A stretch of 22,047 nucleotides of DNA. It comes from Russula earlei. Its lineage: Eukaryota > Basidiomycota > Agaricomycetes > Russulales > Russulaceae. Below the pieces are notes generated by a model. It was not told where the DNA came from. It made no database searches and worked only from the letters and a program-made list of their open reading frames with translations. This document shows, piece by piece, positions 1-9,310 of the stretch. Every line of letters starts with the position of its first letter. The stretch's first letter is position 1. The DNA lies in assembly GCA_025769875.1 (NCBI GenBank), contig JAGFNK010000778.1, forward strand, positions 1 through 22,047. Reading direction: 5' to 3'. The position numbers and the translations under genes were made by a program.

Positions 1-6
1 ACGGGA

Positions 7-934
7 TTAGATAGGTTGGGTTGATGGAAATCTGGGGGGTCTCCCCCTCTGGATCACAGAGACGACAACTTCATTCGGTTGTGCTTCGATCTTTTGCCTT
101 GCAGCTGGAACTGTCTTTGCACCAAGTCCCTCTATCTTGGCATGTAAAGATGACGTTGGGACACCCCGAACATGAAATGGGATACATTCCTCACATAACC
201 GTTCCTGGATTTCTTCCGCAAAGAGCCAGTGTTTCCAGACTTTGGAATAAGCATGAAGAATTCAGTATTCACCAAAGAACTCACCAGGTCCTTGAGGCAG
301 GCTCCAAGGCGAGGATGTGCTCTCCTCGTGTTCCACAGGTTCTGGAGTGATTGACCTCGGTAGATCTTCTGGAGGAGGCGTAAGGTTGGAGTGACTCGAC
401 GACGCTATCGACATATGTCTATCGAAAACGCTTGTGAGGGGAGACGTAATGAATGGGTCATCGTGGTTGTGAGGAACTCACTCGAGTTGAATATCATCAA
501 GCTTGACCCGTTGGCGTAGTGGGCCATGAGACATCAGCTTTGCATCCAATTCAACGTCGACACTACTGCCGTCGTCTGCTTTGATGAGACCATGATACCC
601 CTTTAGGGGACCTCTGATAATAGAGACTCTCCGTCCCTCCCAAACGCCATTGCGCTGGGCTTGGGCAGAGCCGTGGTTTGGACGCCCGAAACTGCTATGT
701 CGTCTTGGTCAATCAGAACCTGAAGACTGTCTGTATTTGCTGGAAGAATGGATCTCAATAAACTCACGTGCTTCCCATTGTCTCGTCTATAATCTCTGCT
801 CTGCCACCAGAGATTGTGTTACAAGGCACCTGTGCGTGGCCCCCCACCTGCCCCGGAAATTTGACATACAGACCACACTTGAGTTGGAAAAAACGGTGGG
901 GAGCAGGGTAAAACTGAAGGCTAAATGCTGATGT
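7..934 (-). pseudogene. SPT5-like KOW protein, 3' half (separated from 5' half by an insertion)
   Basis: This is the C-terminal half of the SPT5-like gene whose 5' half lies at 3345-4834. A clear KOW module is read on the minus strand at about 640-484 (WEGRRVSIIRGPLKGYHG, then a V-D-V-E-L strand), like the late KOW domains of transcription elongation factor Spt5. A GTGAGT donor follows at about 485, then an exon with a Ser/Pro/Glu-rich stretch (about 400-290). A short intron with a GTGAGT donor at about 285 and an AAAG acceptor at about 241 leads to a last exon ending at TAA (9-7). The last exon encodes a KHWLFAEEIQERL helix. An in-frame TGA near 710 (codons ..SSGSD, stop, PRRHSS..) looks like a former CGA codon. 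Spt5 binds RNA polymerase II with Spt4; this diverged copy is probably not the housekeeping gene. Exon limits between 934 and 730 are uncertain. Confidence 0.7.
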
Positions 935-1348
935 ATTATTGCCGTTTTCAGCACACTTGGCGGAGCTTGAATTCCACCCAAATTGGCGCAGAAACCCCCT
1001 CAAACATGCGGGATAAATATCTCCCTCAAAACAGCTTCAATCATATGAACCTATTGTCCCTGAAGTCGCCTGAATGAGGGCTAGGCAGCCCCATTGTTTT
1101 CATGAGATTTGAGTGAGAATTGGTGGAGCTGGACTCAAGCCACCTCCACATGTGTATTAGATGAATTACAACTCAAAATCATGGTCTATATCTATTATTT
1201 TCCCTCATGTTGTACCCATGGGCTGTCTTGAGGCAGCCCCATAGTGTTTTTGACTCAAGTGTTGTGGTGTGCAACATTGTTTTCAGTGTGATCGGAGTGA
1301 CGACCAGCCACTCATCACCCCTCTCACCTCTCCATTCTGACCATCCTT
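935..1348 (+). repeat. Foldback element, left terminal inverted repeat
   Basis: This matches the reverse complement of 2928-3344 with few mismatches, and 15082-15480 in direct orientation. It contains two related internal motifs, tAGGCAGCCCCATTG near 1082 and gAGGCAGCCCCATAG near 1231, so the terminus itself has internal repetition. The TATTATTTTCCCTCATGTTG stretch near 1192 is conserved in all three copies. Confidence 0.85.
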
Positions 1349-2927
1349 TGCCCTCATTCCCACCACACCCACTGTCTCAGATGCATCAGTCACACCGCTC
1401 CCTTCCAACTCGCATTTGGCCCTCCACACCCACAGTCGCAGCCACGCCAGTCACACTGCCCTCAGCCTCAGCCTTCTCAGTCTCAGCCGCCGCCACCACG
1501 CCCCTAGTTTTGCCAGCGTCTCCGTCGCCCCAGCTTCAGATCAGTCAACCGCCACCACTCGCACTCTTAGCCTTGCCAGCCGCCTTAGTCTCGTCAGCCG
1601 CCACCATAACCTCAGCCTCAGCCACCGACTGTCTTAGTGCCACACGCCAGCCATCTCCACCACCAGTCTCACAAGCCACAGCCGCCACGCCCCTTGTCAG
1701 CCACAGCTGCCCGTCGCCCCTGCGTCGCCCTCAGTCGTCGCCTCCAGCCCTGTCCGCCTCCACCAGTCGCACCAGCTCAGTCCGCCGCCACCTTCTCAGT
1801 CTCAACCTCAGTCTTCTCAGTCTCAGCTGCTGCTTTAGTAGTTTCGTGCGACACCAGCACCGCCGCACCGCCACAACCCCTCACCACCAGCACCACCCCA
1901 GAAGACCAAGAAGGCCTCGGCCACAAACTTAGCCACTACACGCCACAACAGGAGCAGAAGCCGCTGCCACGCTGCCGCCGCAAGCAAAGCAGTCGCCGAC
2001 GCCAACAGCACACCGCATGCCGCCTCCCACATTGCCTCCCCATCTGTTCGCATGCTCTCGCCCACATCTGCTGCCGACACCTGCAGTGGAGACGACCCCA
2101 CCACCATTGCCGCAAGATGACAGATCCCACCCCTGCGCAAGCCGCCCCACGCATCCTCTTTCTCGAGTCCTCACCACCTATGTCTCTATCTACGAACTCA
2201 CGCTCACCGCCTACGCCTTCACTCCTCGTCCACGCCTGCTGCCACCACCTGCAATGGAGACGACCACACCACCACCGCCACAAGACAACACCACCACCAT
2301 GCAGCCACCATCTCGTCACTGCCGCCCTCGTCTCCATCGCCTCCTGTTTCCCATCGCCCTCGCCTCTTCCGTCATCGCCATCACCGATCGCCACCTTCGC
2401 GTCTTCCGCAGCACAAGCAGCCGCGACCGCCACCTCAATTCAGACGCGAAAGGCTCAAAACACTTGCATTCAGACGCTTGACCGAAGACGGTCAAAGTTT
2501 CAAGCCCCTGGGAGGTGTAAGGAAGATTATGGCTGGCCTCAAAATCACATGCGAAAATGTGACACAACACGACATGACACTGACACCTCAGCTCCCTTTC
2601 ATCCCTTGCCACCTCCCTCTCGTTCCAGGCAGTCCACCGACTGCACACCACAAGCCATCTCGCGTGCGACATCAAGACCTCGATCGCATCGCCCAGCCCT
2701 CGCCACTGACCACACGCGCATGCACGCCTCGGCACACTAGATGCGTTTGCGTCTCAAGCCTTTCACGACCGCCTCGACCATCTCAACCAGTCTTGATTCA
2801 CTTTCATGCCTTTCATCTCTAGTACCTCACTCCTGTATATAAGAACACCCTAGCTACTCTGTAGTAGAAAGAGTTCAGAATAGGACCCCTCTTTGCAACC
2901 CACTCCTCTCTGTCTGTGAAAAACAAG
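1349..2927. other. C-rich core of the foldback element, no recognisable gene
   Basis: The core is strongly C-rich on the plus strand (many TCTCAG, CCGCCACC and CACCACC runs). Because of this composition it has long open frames on both strands, including plus-strand frames at 1207-1932 and 1637-2740 rich in Ser, Pro, Ala and His. None resembles a transposase. A diverged direct duplication is visible: about 2060-2115 and 2230-2285 both encode a CxHLQWRRPHHH motif in one frame. A perfect hairpin, TTGACCG-aaga-CGGTCAA, is at 2478-2495. The open frames may be compositional rather than genes; transcription of this core is untested. Confidence 0.6.
2836..2843 (+). promoter_or_regulatory. TATA-like box at the inner edge of the right TIR
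   Basis: TATATAAG on the plus strand, about 90 bp before the right TIR. If used, it would drive transcription outward through the right TIR, giving a transcript antisense to the SPT5-like gene. Only the motif is seen. Confidence 0.3.
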
Positions 2928-3344
2928 AAGGATGGTCAGAATCGAGAGGCAAGAGGGGTGATGAGTGGCTGGCTGCGACTCCAATTGCACTGGAAACAAC
3001 GTTGCACACCACAACACTTGAGTCAAAAACACTATGGGGCTGCCTCAAGACAGCCCATGGGTACAACATGAGGGAAAAATAATAGATATAGACCATGATT
3101 TTGAGTTGTAATTCATCTAATACACATGTGGAGGTGGCTTGAGTCCAGCTCCACCAATTCTCACTCAAATCTCATGAAAACAATGGGGCTGCCTAGCCCT
3201 CATTCAGGCAATTCAGGGACAATAAGTTTCATATGAATTGAAGCTGTTTTGAGGGAGATATTCTCCCCACATGTTTGAGGGGGTTTCTGCGCCAATTTGG
3301 GTGGAATTCAAGCTCCGCCAAGTGCGCTGAAAACTGGCAATAAT
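2928..3344 (-). repeat. Foldback element, right terminal inverted repeat
   Basis: Reverse complement of the left TIR (935-1348). On its inner side (2890-2927) it continues with sequence that the truncated copy at 15082-15530 also has (cttgtttttcacagacagag, gagtgggttg). The truncated copy therefore derives from a terminus of this right-hand type rather than the left. Confidence 0.85.
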
Positions 3345-4834
3345 CTATACGACCAAGCGTCAGTGAGCGAGACATCAGCGAAGCAGAGAGGAGGGATGGA
3401 GATGCACACCTCTGTATTGGTTTTCTTATCCAGAAAACTCACTTTGTGTTCCTTGTGATCCACGGTAATGACCATGCCAAAGCAATCCAACCAGTGGATC
3501 TTGACATAGTCGCCTGCAAGAAAATAAGGAACCAGCTCCCGTAAGGTGATACTGATTATAAGGCCAGAATCCTGTTTGGGAATTTGAGTGACTGACTGTC
3601 CGCAACATTGTTTTGAATGTCTCCGATTCGGCCAATAATACCAGCATATTCGCCCGATATCACAAGGATCCTGTTACCTATCTGAACTGAATCCTGGGCA
3701 AAACTGTCTGAGACTTGCAGCGAATGCAGGAAGGCCTCGAACCCTATCTGATCACGCAAATGGAGTGATGTCGAAATTGCAACGCTCCAAAATGCGAAGG
3801 AGGGACCATGGCAGAAGCTCAAATGCGAGCCCATCCTGGTACAAACATCCTTTGAAGCCGAACTGGCCAGGCCCAAGAACTTTGACTCTGTTCTCACCGT
3901 ATTGTTGGGTGAGTTCTCCGGCAGTCCATGCTCAGTGGAGACGGACGCCCATCTCTCTTCCGCTTGCCCCCAGGCTGAGGAATTCGGGGGATGAAAGCCA
4001 TGACAGCAGTACCACTGATTCATTGGGACGCTCGATTCACAGATGTAGCCAATGTCATCATGATACCGTCCAGCTAGACAGCGTACCCATTGTCCTTTCT
4101 CTATCCGAGAGCACGATAGGGGACGTGAGGAGAGTACTCCGACGCACTCTGTAGGCGGGATAAAGATCGGCTGCTTGTCGCGGACAGTGACCAAGCCATT
4201 CACCGCACGATGAACATCTGTGATATTGAAGGCCTCAATAAACACATGTCCTGGCACGGAAGACAGAGCGAAAGCCGACTGTGACTGGCTGGGGGGTGGA
4301 TCTCGTTAGGGACGAGGCATTGGCGGCATATCTGGAACACAACATCAGCTTCTCGCCCAAGCTGCCAATTGGTTGTTAGTACCGCCCCTATGAATAATGC
4401 AGTCTCACTGACCTTCACCCTGACAGACCACATACGAGGATCATCCTCCCGTGGTACTCGAAGTGGCAGGGTCATGTCATCGGTGGTCGTATATGCAAAT
4501 CGCAGTCTGCCAATCCAGACCTGTGATCCTCCTTGTTTCATCCTCAAGGTCCTGGACTTCAATGCTGGGCAAGCGTGGCGGTGGGGCGTTATCCATATCA
4601 TCATCTGATACAGGTTCATCCATGAGGTAACCTATAGGATATGTAGCGACCACCACAAAGAAACTGTGAGGTGAATTACCAAAGTCGTCAACCTCCCCCT
4701 CTGACTCATACTCTTCCTCTTCGTCCTCAAGCAAAAGGATTGCTTCGAGATCGAGGAATTCACGGGCCTGCAAGAGGAATTTGCACAAGATTTAATTTGT
4801 GAACAGACTTGAAACTCACTGAGAATTTAGACAT
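3345..4834 (-). pseudogene. SPT5-like NGN/KOW protein, 5' half
   Basis: The start is taken as ATG 4834: MSKFS, then a 52 nt intron (4819-4768, GTGAGT...TTGCAG), then an exon with a Glu/Asp-rich segment (EDEEEEYESEGEVDD), as in the acidic N-terminus of Spt5. An NGN-like domain follows: DDPRMWSVRVK, an intron (about 4412-4363), VFQICRQCL, then VPGHVFIEAFNITDVHRAV, matching the NGN pattern 'lWxvrvK...GyifiEA'. KOW-like GQWVRCLAGRYHDDIGYI and VISGEYAGIIGRI come next, then GDYVKIHWLDCFGMVITVDH. Three frame changes interrupt it, near 4490, 4280 and 3590. Each is repaired by dropping one or two bases from CTG or CAG triplets (see findings). The reading frame ends at the foldback insertion (3344). 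Family assignment is from established Spt5 domain patterns; the protein is much diverged. Confidence 0.72.
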
Positions 4835-4910
4835 CCTTCAACAGGTATTTTAGCACGAAGAGTGAGAGGTGGAGAGCGAACACTTTACTGCTTCGGGACT
4901 TTCCGACGAC

Positions 4911-4920
4911 ATTTTATATA
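4911..4920 (-). promoter_or_regulatory. TATA box upstream of SPT5-like gene
   Basis: TATATAAAAT on the minus strand, about 80 bp upstream of the chosen ATG (4834) and just beyond the stop of the preceding minus-strand gene (5001). Position and motif fit a core promoter. Confidence 0.4.
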
Positions 4921-5000
4921 CACATATAAGCACAACTACACTCATACATAATAATCACCTACTGAGATCGTTAAGTGAGGAGGGAGGGACGGTTGCACCT

Positions 5001-6260
5001 TCAATGCAGAGCTGGCTTGAAGACTCGCCGAGCTTCCAGCCTACCTGTCCACCTTTTAAAATATCCATACTGTTCTTCGGGAGGAACATGCAAGCGGACT
5101 GCCCTGTGCCCCATCTGGTACTCACTAAGAGCAACCAGATCACTCCGTACGCCATTGAACATGTGAATAGCGAGGGACAAAAAGTCTCTTGCCTCACCCC
5201 AAAAATTATTGATACAGCGCAAGTCAGCGAGTCGACCTTTAAGGGTACGGAGGGAACCATGTTGCATGCCAAAGATAGTCGACACCCTGCACTTTATTTC
5301 CTCCTTCTCTTGATTTACGGAAGCAAGCTCAGTAGCCAAAAGGCTCGATATGTCCAGGGCGACAGATTCCAAGAGGTGAAGGCTGTGATGAACTGACTCG
5401 CCATGAACCACAAGGTGGCGTGCATGTGTTGTCGTGGCATCCTCAGCGATTGTGAGCGCTTCGAAAATTGCACTGTTCAGCCTGGCTGGCCTGATTGAAC
5501 ATCACAAGGCTCAAGAAGCCCAGATGTAGATCGACTTTCAACTTGGCAACTGACATAATCACTCTCGAGCAACATCCTAAGACAGACGTTGTTAAGGTAT
5601 GGGTATATTGAATTAGATCGGACTTACTCATCAATCACAGTCTTGACAAGGGCAAGGTGAACGCCGCATGCCAATTCACATGCCCATGCATGTTGTAGAA
5701 AGTCTTTAAGCTTGTCCGATATTTCGTGACGAAGAGAGAGGTTACTTGCCCGCACGAGCGCCAGGACAGCGGAGGTGGCATTAGCGGTCTTACGAATTGC
5801 CAAGTCAATCGCAGGGCCATGTACATCCTCATTGATGGGAAATGGGGATGCAGGAAAATGGTTTATATTCTGGTTTGATGAGAATTCTCGCTCATTGCCG
5901 ATCCTGGTGCAAATCAAGCTTCTGAAAGGCACGGGAAGCACACAGACTGCCAAAGAAATCGAGTGAGTGTTTCGGGCTACCGCGTGGGCCTGTGATGCCA
6001 AGTGTGACTGTAATCCCTGTCATCCCGGATAGGACAAACTGGGATACAGCGGTGAAGATGAGTATATAGTGAATTAGGAGAGCGATGGCCTTCACAGCTC
6101 CTGTCGGTGAGCCAAAATGAAGGGGGAATTTTAATATATGACAGATGACGTCGAAGGTCTGGCGTGCAAGGGCAGTATATGAGCAAACACGGGATAGGAA
6201 GAATAGTAGTGGGTGTGTCGACGCATCGCGAGGGTTGATAGTAACACCTTGGCTTTGCAT
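5001..6260 (-). CDS. Uncharacterised agaricomycete protein with one membrane helix, multi-exon
   Basis: The function is not known to me; the layout resembles a family of uncharacterised agaricomycete proteins. The start is ATG 6260 (MQSQGVTINPRDA), 62 bp downstream of a TATAAAAG box. Residues about 50-75 include a hydrophobic stretch (AIALLIHYILIFTAVSQFVL), a likely membrane segment. The next exon (about 5940-5627) includes FPINEDVHGPAIDLAIRK and HEISDKLKDFLQHA. It ends at a GTAAGT donor; the acceptor is at about 5577. The last part (about 5480-5001) is helical (LHLLESVALDISSLLATELA) and ends VPPEEQYGYFKR...FKPALH, stop at 5001. A frame change near 5490 disappears if two CAG triplets are read as CG, giving SASRLNSAIFEALTIAED. 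Its promoter and first 13 codons are repeated in the right arm. Confidence 0.6.
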
Positions 6261-6321
6261 TGGGAATAAGCTCGCTTACAGGGGGTCTGAATGACCGTAG
6301 ATGATATTATCGCTTTCAAGC

Positions 6322-6329
6322 CTTTTATA
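6322..6329 (-). promoter_or_regulatory. TATA box of the 5001-6260 gene
   Basis: TATAAAAG on the minus strand, 62 bp upstream of ATG 6260. It is conserved in the right arm (21940-21947) with the same spacing. Confidence 0.55.
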
Positions 6330-7021
6330 GTCAGGATTGCCAACAGTGACAGTGATTAGCAATCATATCTCAAAGAGACGGGTAATGGGTAAAACTCACT
6401 GGGATGATGTGAACCATTTACAATGGTTGTGTGCGCATATGTGTATGTGCATATGAGATCCACCAAGCGCTGCGCCCGAGCAAGCCGGTAAGGGCTTCCC
6501 ATGCATGCTACGCTGTTGTTAGGAACTGCGACAAGCAGAGCCTGCAACAGGGTTGGAGTTGGACTCACGGGCCAGCTGCACCTATGACAATAAGCAGTAT
6601 TCGACGGCATTTATTCATGGTATTCATTCACCTTTGTTCTCATTCCAAGGGTGCATTCTATCCTATCCCATATCGACTCATAATTGTATGTATTGTTCCA
6701 ATCAATAAAGTCAAGCAAGCACTTGGGAACGTCGTCGAGTCGAGGTAAAAGAGGACAGATGCCCAACAGCGGCGTATCATATATACCCACCCACTACACG
6801 GCCTGAAGGGGACACAATATACGTCAGCCAACAGGCCATGTAGGGTCATGGTTTAAATAATCAGCGCGGGCACAGTGTATTTCCTTTTGCTTTCTTCCTC
6901 TTCCATTCTTCCGTTGCCAATCACTTCAAACAACTACCTATGTCTTAAGACTAGCGTAATGTGTTTCTCTGATGATCGGAAGATGCCCTCAACACTGCTG
7001 TGCGCTCTCAATTCTTGCCGA
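6330..7021. other. Non-coding stretch of left arm, no supported gene
   Basis: Only short open frames that do not stay open in both arms. A CA/TG-rich segment near 6427-6460 reads gtgtgcgcatatgtgtatgtg. An AATAAA motif is at about 6702 on the plus strand. I see no gene here. Confidence 0.4.
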
Positions 7022-7174
7022 TTTTAACGCCTCTTAGGATATTGTGTTTCTTTGTGATCGAAAGCGTGCAACATGTATGAGCACGATCATTGTGCTCAAA
7101 TGAACAAAAAAAAGTGAATTGGAGATGGAAGTTTCAATCACAAAGAAACATATCATTCCTAAGAGGTGTTAAAA
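7022..7174. mobile_element. 153 bp MITE-like inverted-repeat element, left arm
   Basis: The ends are inverted copies: TTTTAACGCCTCTTAGGA.. at 7022 and its complement ..TCCTAAGAGGTGTTAAAA ending at 7174, with GTTTCTTTGTGAT also shared (about 38 bp TIR). A palindrome GAGCAC..GTGCTC lies inside (7079-7097). No clear target-site duplication. A second inverted pairing links 7089-7127 to 7267-7310. Copy at 21099-21251. Confidence 0.6.
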
Positions 7175-7320
7175 CCACTCATGACTCATGTTGGATGGAC
7201 TTGGCTTGGGATTCGTAGTAGAAATGCACCCTGAAGGAATGGAGTGATCGTGACGAAACTGAATAATATCTCAAATTCAATTTTTTTTTTGTTCACTTGA
7301 GCACAATCATCGCGCATTAT

Positions 7321-8916
7321 ATGCACGGCGAAGGCGATAAGAACGGTCTTTTCTGGCTGATGGTAGAGAATGGTAGAGAACAGATTATCACGCCAGCAAT
7401 GACCCCAGCCTCAGGGATTGTCGACTTCAGGCTTCAGAATACCCTTCGGTGCCATACCAGGCCGGTGAACCATCTTACCGTCAGCCCAGAATGTAGTCGG
7501 TTAATAAGCATTGGTACACTCTCATTTCTCAACTTCACCTAACCAGCTGACAAATAAACAGGCGACGAATTCGAGGACTGTTGTATGGTCTGTTGCTTCG
7601 GGGGAGAAGCTTTTCGAAACCGAACGGCCTTTTAATGGCCCAGCCACAGCTGTATGTTGGACCAGTCAAGATGCAAGCCGCTTTGTCGTCGGGTTCGCCA
7701 GTGGAGATCTCCATCTCTTCTGGAGCGACAATGGAAAGGTATCAGGAAGTTTCATGTTCCACTTCGATCTCATCTACAGCATGCTCTCAGTCGTACCGTG
7801 ACAATGTAGGAATATCGGGAGGGAACGGGGCTGTTGAGGGCATTGCATACGATGCAATTCACAACAGGATAGCATGCATCTCAGAGAAATCTATGCAGCT
7901 GTGGAAGATCAAAGGGACCGAGCTTGTCCCAATTCTTCCATCGCCACTCATGTCCAAAGGATATGGGAAATCCATTTACTTTTGTGACAATGGGGCAAGC
8001 GTCGTCCTCTTTTACTTAGACACACATGAGTGGTAAGTTGCACGTTCTCATTGGTTCCTCGATTGCTCAACCGTTGCAGTGTGTGTTATTCAATCGAGCC
8101 CTGGGAAAGGAGGTGGTCAAAAAGACTGACCAGTCGGATGTATGGTCTCCACAGCCGTCACTTTAATCTCGTTCTTACATATAAACAGCGGGTACGCGTC
8201 TCTCAACCGTGACGGCAAGCTCTTGCTTGTTTCCAATCTCAAAGATGGTGTCGACGAATACCAATTTCCTAGCCTGGACAAAATCCAGACCTTCACACAC
8301 CCAATACAGACCAACTGTATCCTCCAGACAAGGTCTTTACCGTTATGGAATCTCGTTGTTGCAGGTGGCGATAATGGCTTCGCTCGCGTGTTCAACCGAA
8401 TCAGTGGCCAGCTAGTCACCGAGATTCACCATGGAGGTGGGCGACTCCATTAACCTTCCTTGCCCATAACATATAGTTGACGTGTTATAGCTCGTGGTCA
8501 GCTCGTACAGGTTGTTGAGGTAGCTCTTGTGGCCACTGATTTGCGAGCTACATGCTCACTTTCCAAGTGCAGGCTTTTGTTGACCCTGGTGGACAATGTG
8601 TCATAGTTACGGCTGCCTCAGGTGAAGCGCCATACGAACTAAAAATATGGTTGTATCAAACTCCAAAGGTGTGTACATATGGCTGATCCCATGTGCATAT
8701 GATGAATTTGGCATTTAGGCACCCGTAGCCTCAAAGGAGCCAATGCAATCTCCTCTCAGCACTTCTCTCTCGACATGGTGGGATCGAATCGCCATTGCAT
8801 TCATCGCCTTCTTGTTTTTGCTGTTTCTTATCGTTCTCGTGGGAACGTTTTTGGTAACCCATCCGGCGACGCTCTCTCAATGGTCTAGTGGGGGGTATCA
8901 CCCTTGGAGATTGTAA
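7321..8916 (+). pseudogene. WD40-repeat protein with C-terminal membrane anchor, left copy (frameshifted)
   Basis: Start is ATG 7321 (MHGEGDKNGLFWLM). Exons are about 7321-7513, 7562-7738, 7791-8032, 8080-8139, 8189-8436, 8491-8519, 8573-8668 and 8719-8916, all with GT..AG introns of 48-54 nt. WD40-like blades are visible: HTRPVNHLTVSP..LISIG, TVVWSVASGEKLFE, GPATAVCW..GDLHLFW, AVEGIAYD..MQLWKI, and YASLNRDGKLLLVS. The last exon holds a strong transmembrane helix (IAIAFIAFLFLLFLIVLVG) about 30 residues before the stop, so the propeller would be anchored in a membrane by its tail. An extra A in GACGAATTCG (7568-7569) shifts the frame at the start of exon 2; the right-arm copy lacks it and is open. 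The ligand and function are unknown. Confidence 0.75.
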
Positions 8917-9310
8917 TGGAGATCATGATGACTCGTAAAATTTGTCAAAAAAAGGTGTTGTGTTAGTGACCGCGCTATGTGTGATACATGAAATTGGGCT
9001 TCTGTCTGCCGCTAGCTTCTAGAGTGTCGCCATGGCGAGTGGGTCTGCACAGAAGACATTTCGCTATGCTATCCCCGCTCGATTTTTTTGTGGATGGCGA
9101 GCGAGATCCGCCCCCTTTTGTCCCATTGAGTGAGTCATCCACAGCGCGATTGTGCATTCAAATTGCCGCCTTTTGATCTAATTTAATAGACCGTCATGTG
9201 TTTTGCCGAGTGGATTATTGTCAGCGCATATGCGTATATTAGGGGCCAATCGACCAAGTTCACATAGTGCCAAAACCCCAACTCCATATCCAACCGTCCT
9301 TTATCACCTC
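8917..9310. other. Intergenic stretch between WD40 and acidic gene
   Basis: No supported gene. It contains a 10 bp palindrome CGCCATGGCG (9028-9037) and poly-T runs. The WD40 3' end and the promoter of the next gene should lie here. Several CpGs present here are lost in the right arm. Confidence 0.4.

Larger units (their letters stand above)
935..3344. mobile_element. 2.4 kb non-autonomous foldback (long-TIR) DNA element
   Basis: The two ends are inverted copies of each other, about 415 bp long (935-1348 and 2928-3344), both starting ATTATTGCC and then GTTTTCAGC. The element lies inside the SPT5-like gene, whose KOW and NGN parts are found on either side. It encodes no recognisable transposase, so it would need one supplied in trans. 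The outer flanks (ctgatgt and ctatacga) show no clear target-site duplication. A TA duplication would fit if the true terminus is TTGCC, but ATTA precedes TTGCC in all copies here, so this cannot be decided. A third copy of the terminus is at 15082-15530. The TIRs are direct evidence; the foldback classification is inference. Confidence 0.75.

Noticed and set aside
1207..2740. Long plus-strand open frames as real genes
   Set aside because: Both strands are open because of C-rich composition; the proteins are low-complexity Ser/Pro/His and match no family I know.
935..3344. LTR retrotransposon reading of the 2.4 kb element
   Set aside because: The long terminal repeats are inverted, not direct, and there is no reverse transcriptase, integrase, primer binding site or polypurine tract.
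3560..3600. A 25 nt intron (GTCAGT..AAACAG) in the SPT5-like gene
   Set aside because: It is far shorter than the 45-55 nt introns elsewhere in the window; two CAG-to-CG corrections give a better protein reading.
6356..6748. Small open frames on both strands upstream of the MITE-like element
   Set aside because: They differ in length and frame between the arms and show no domain, so they are probably chance.
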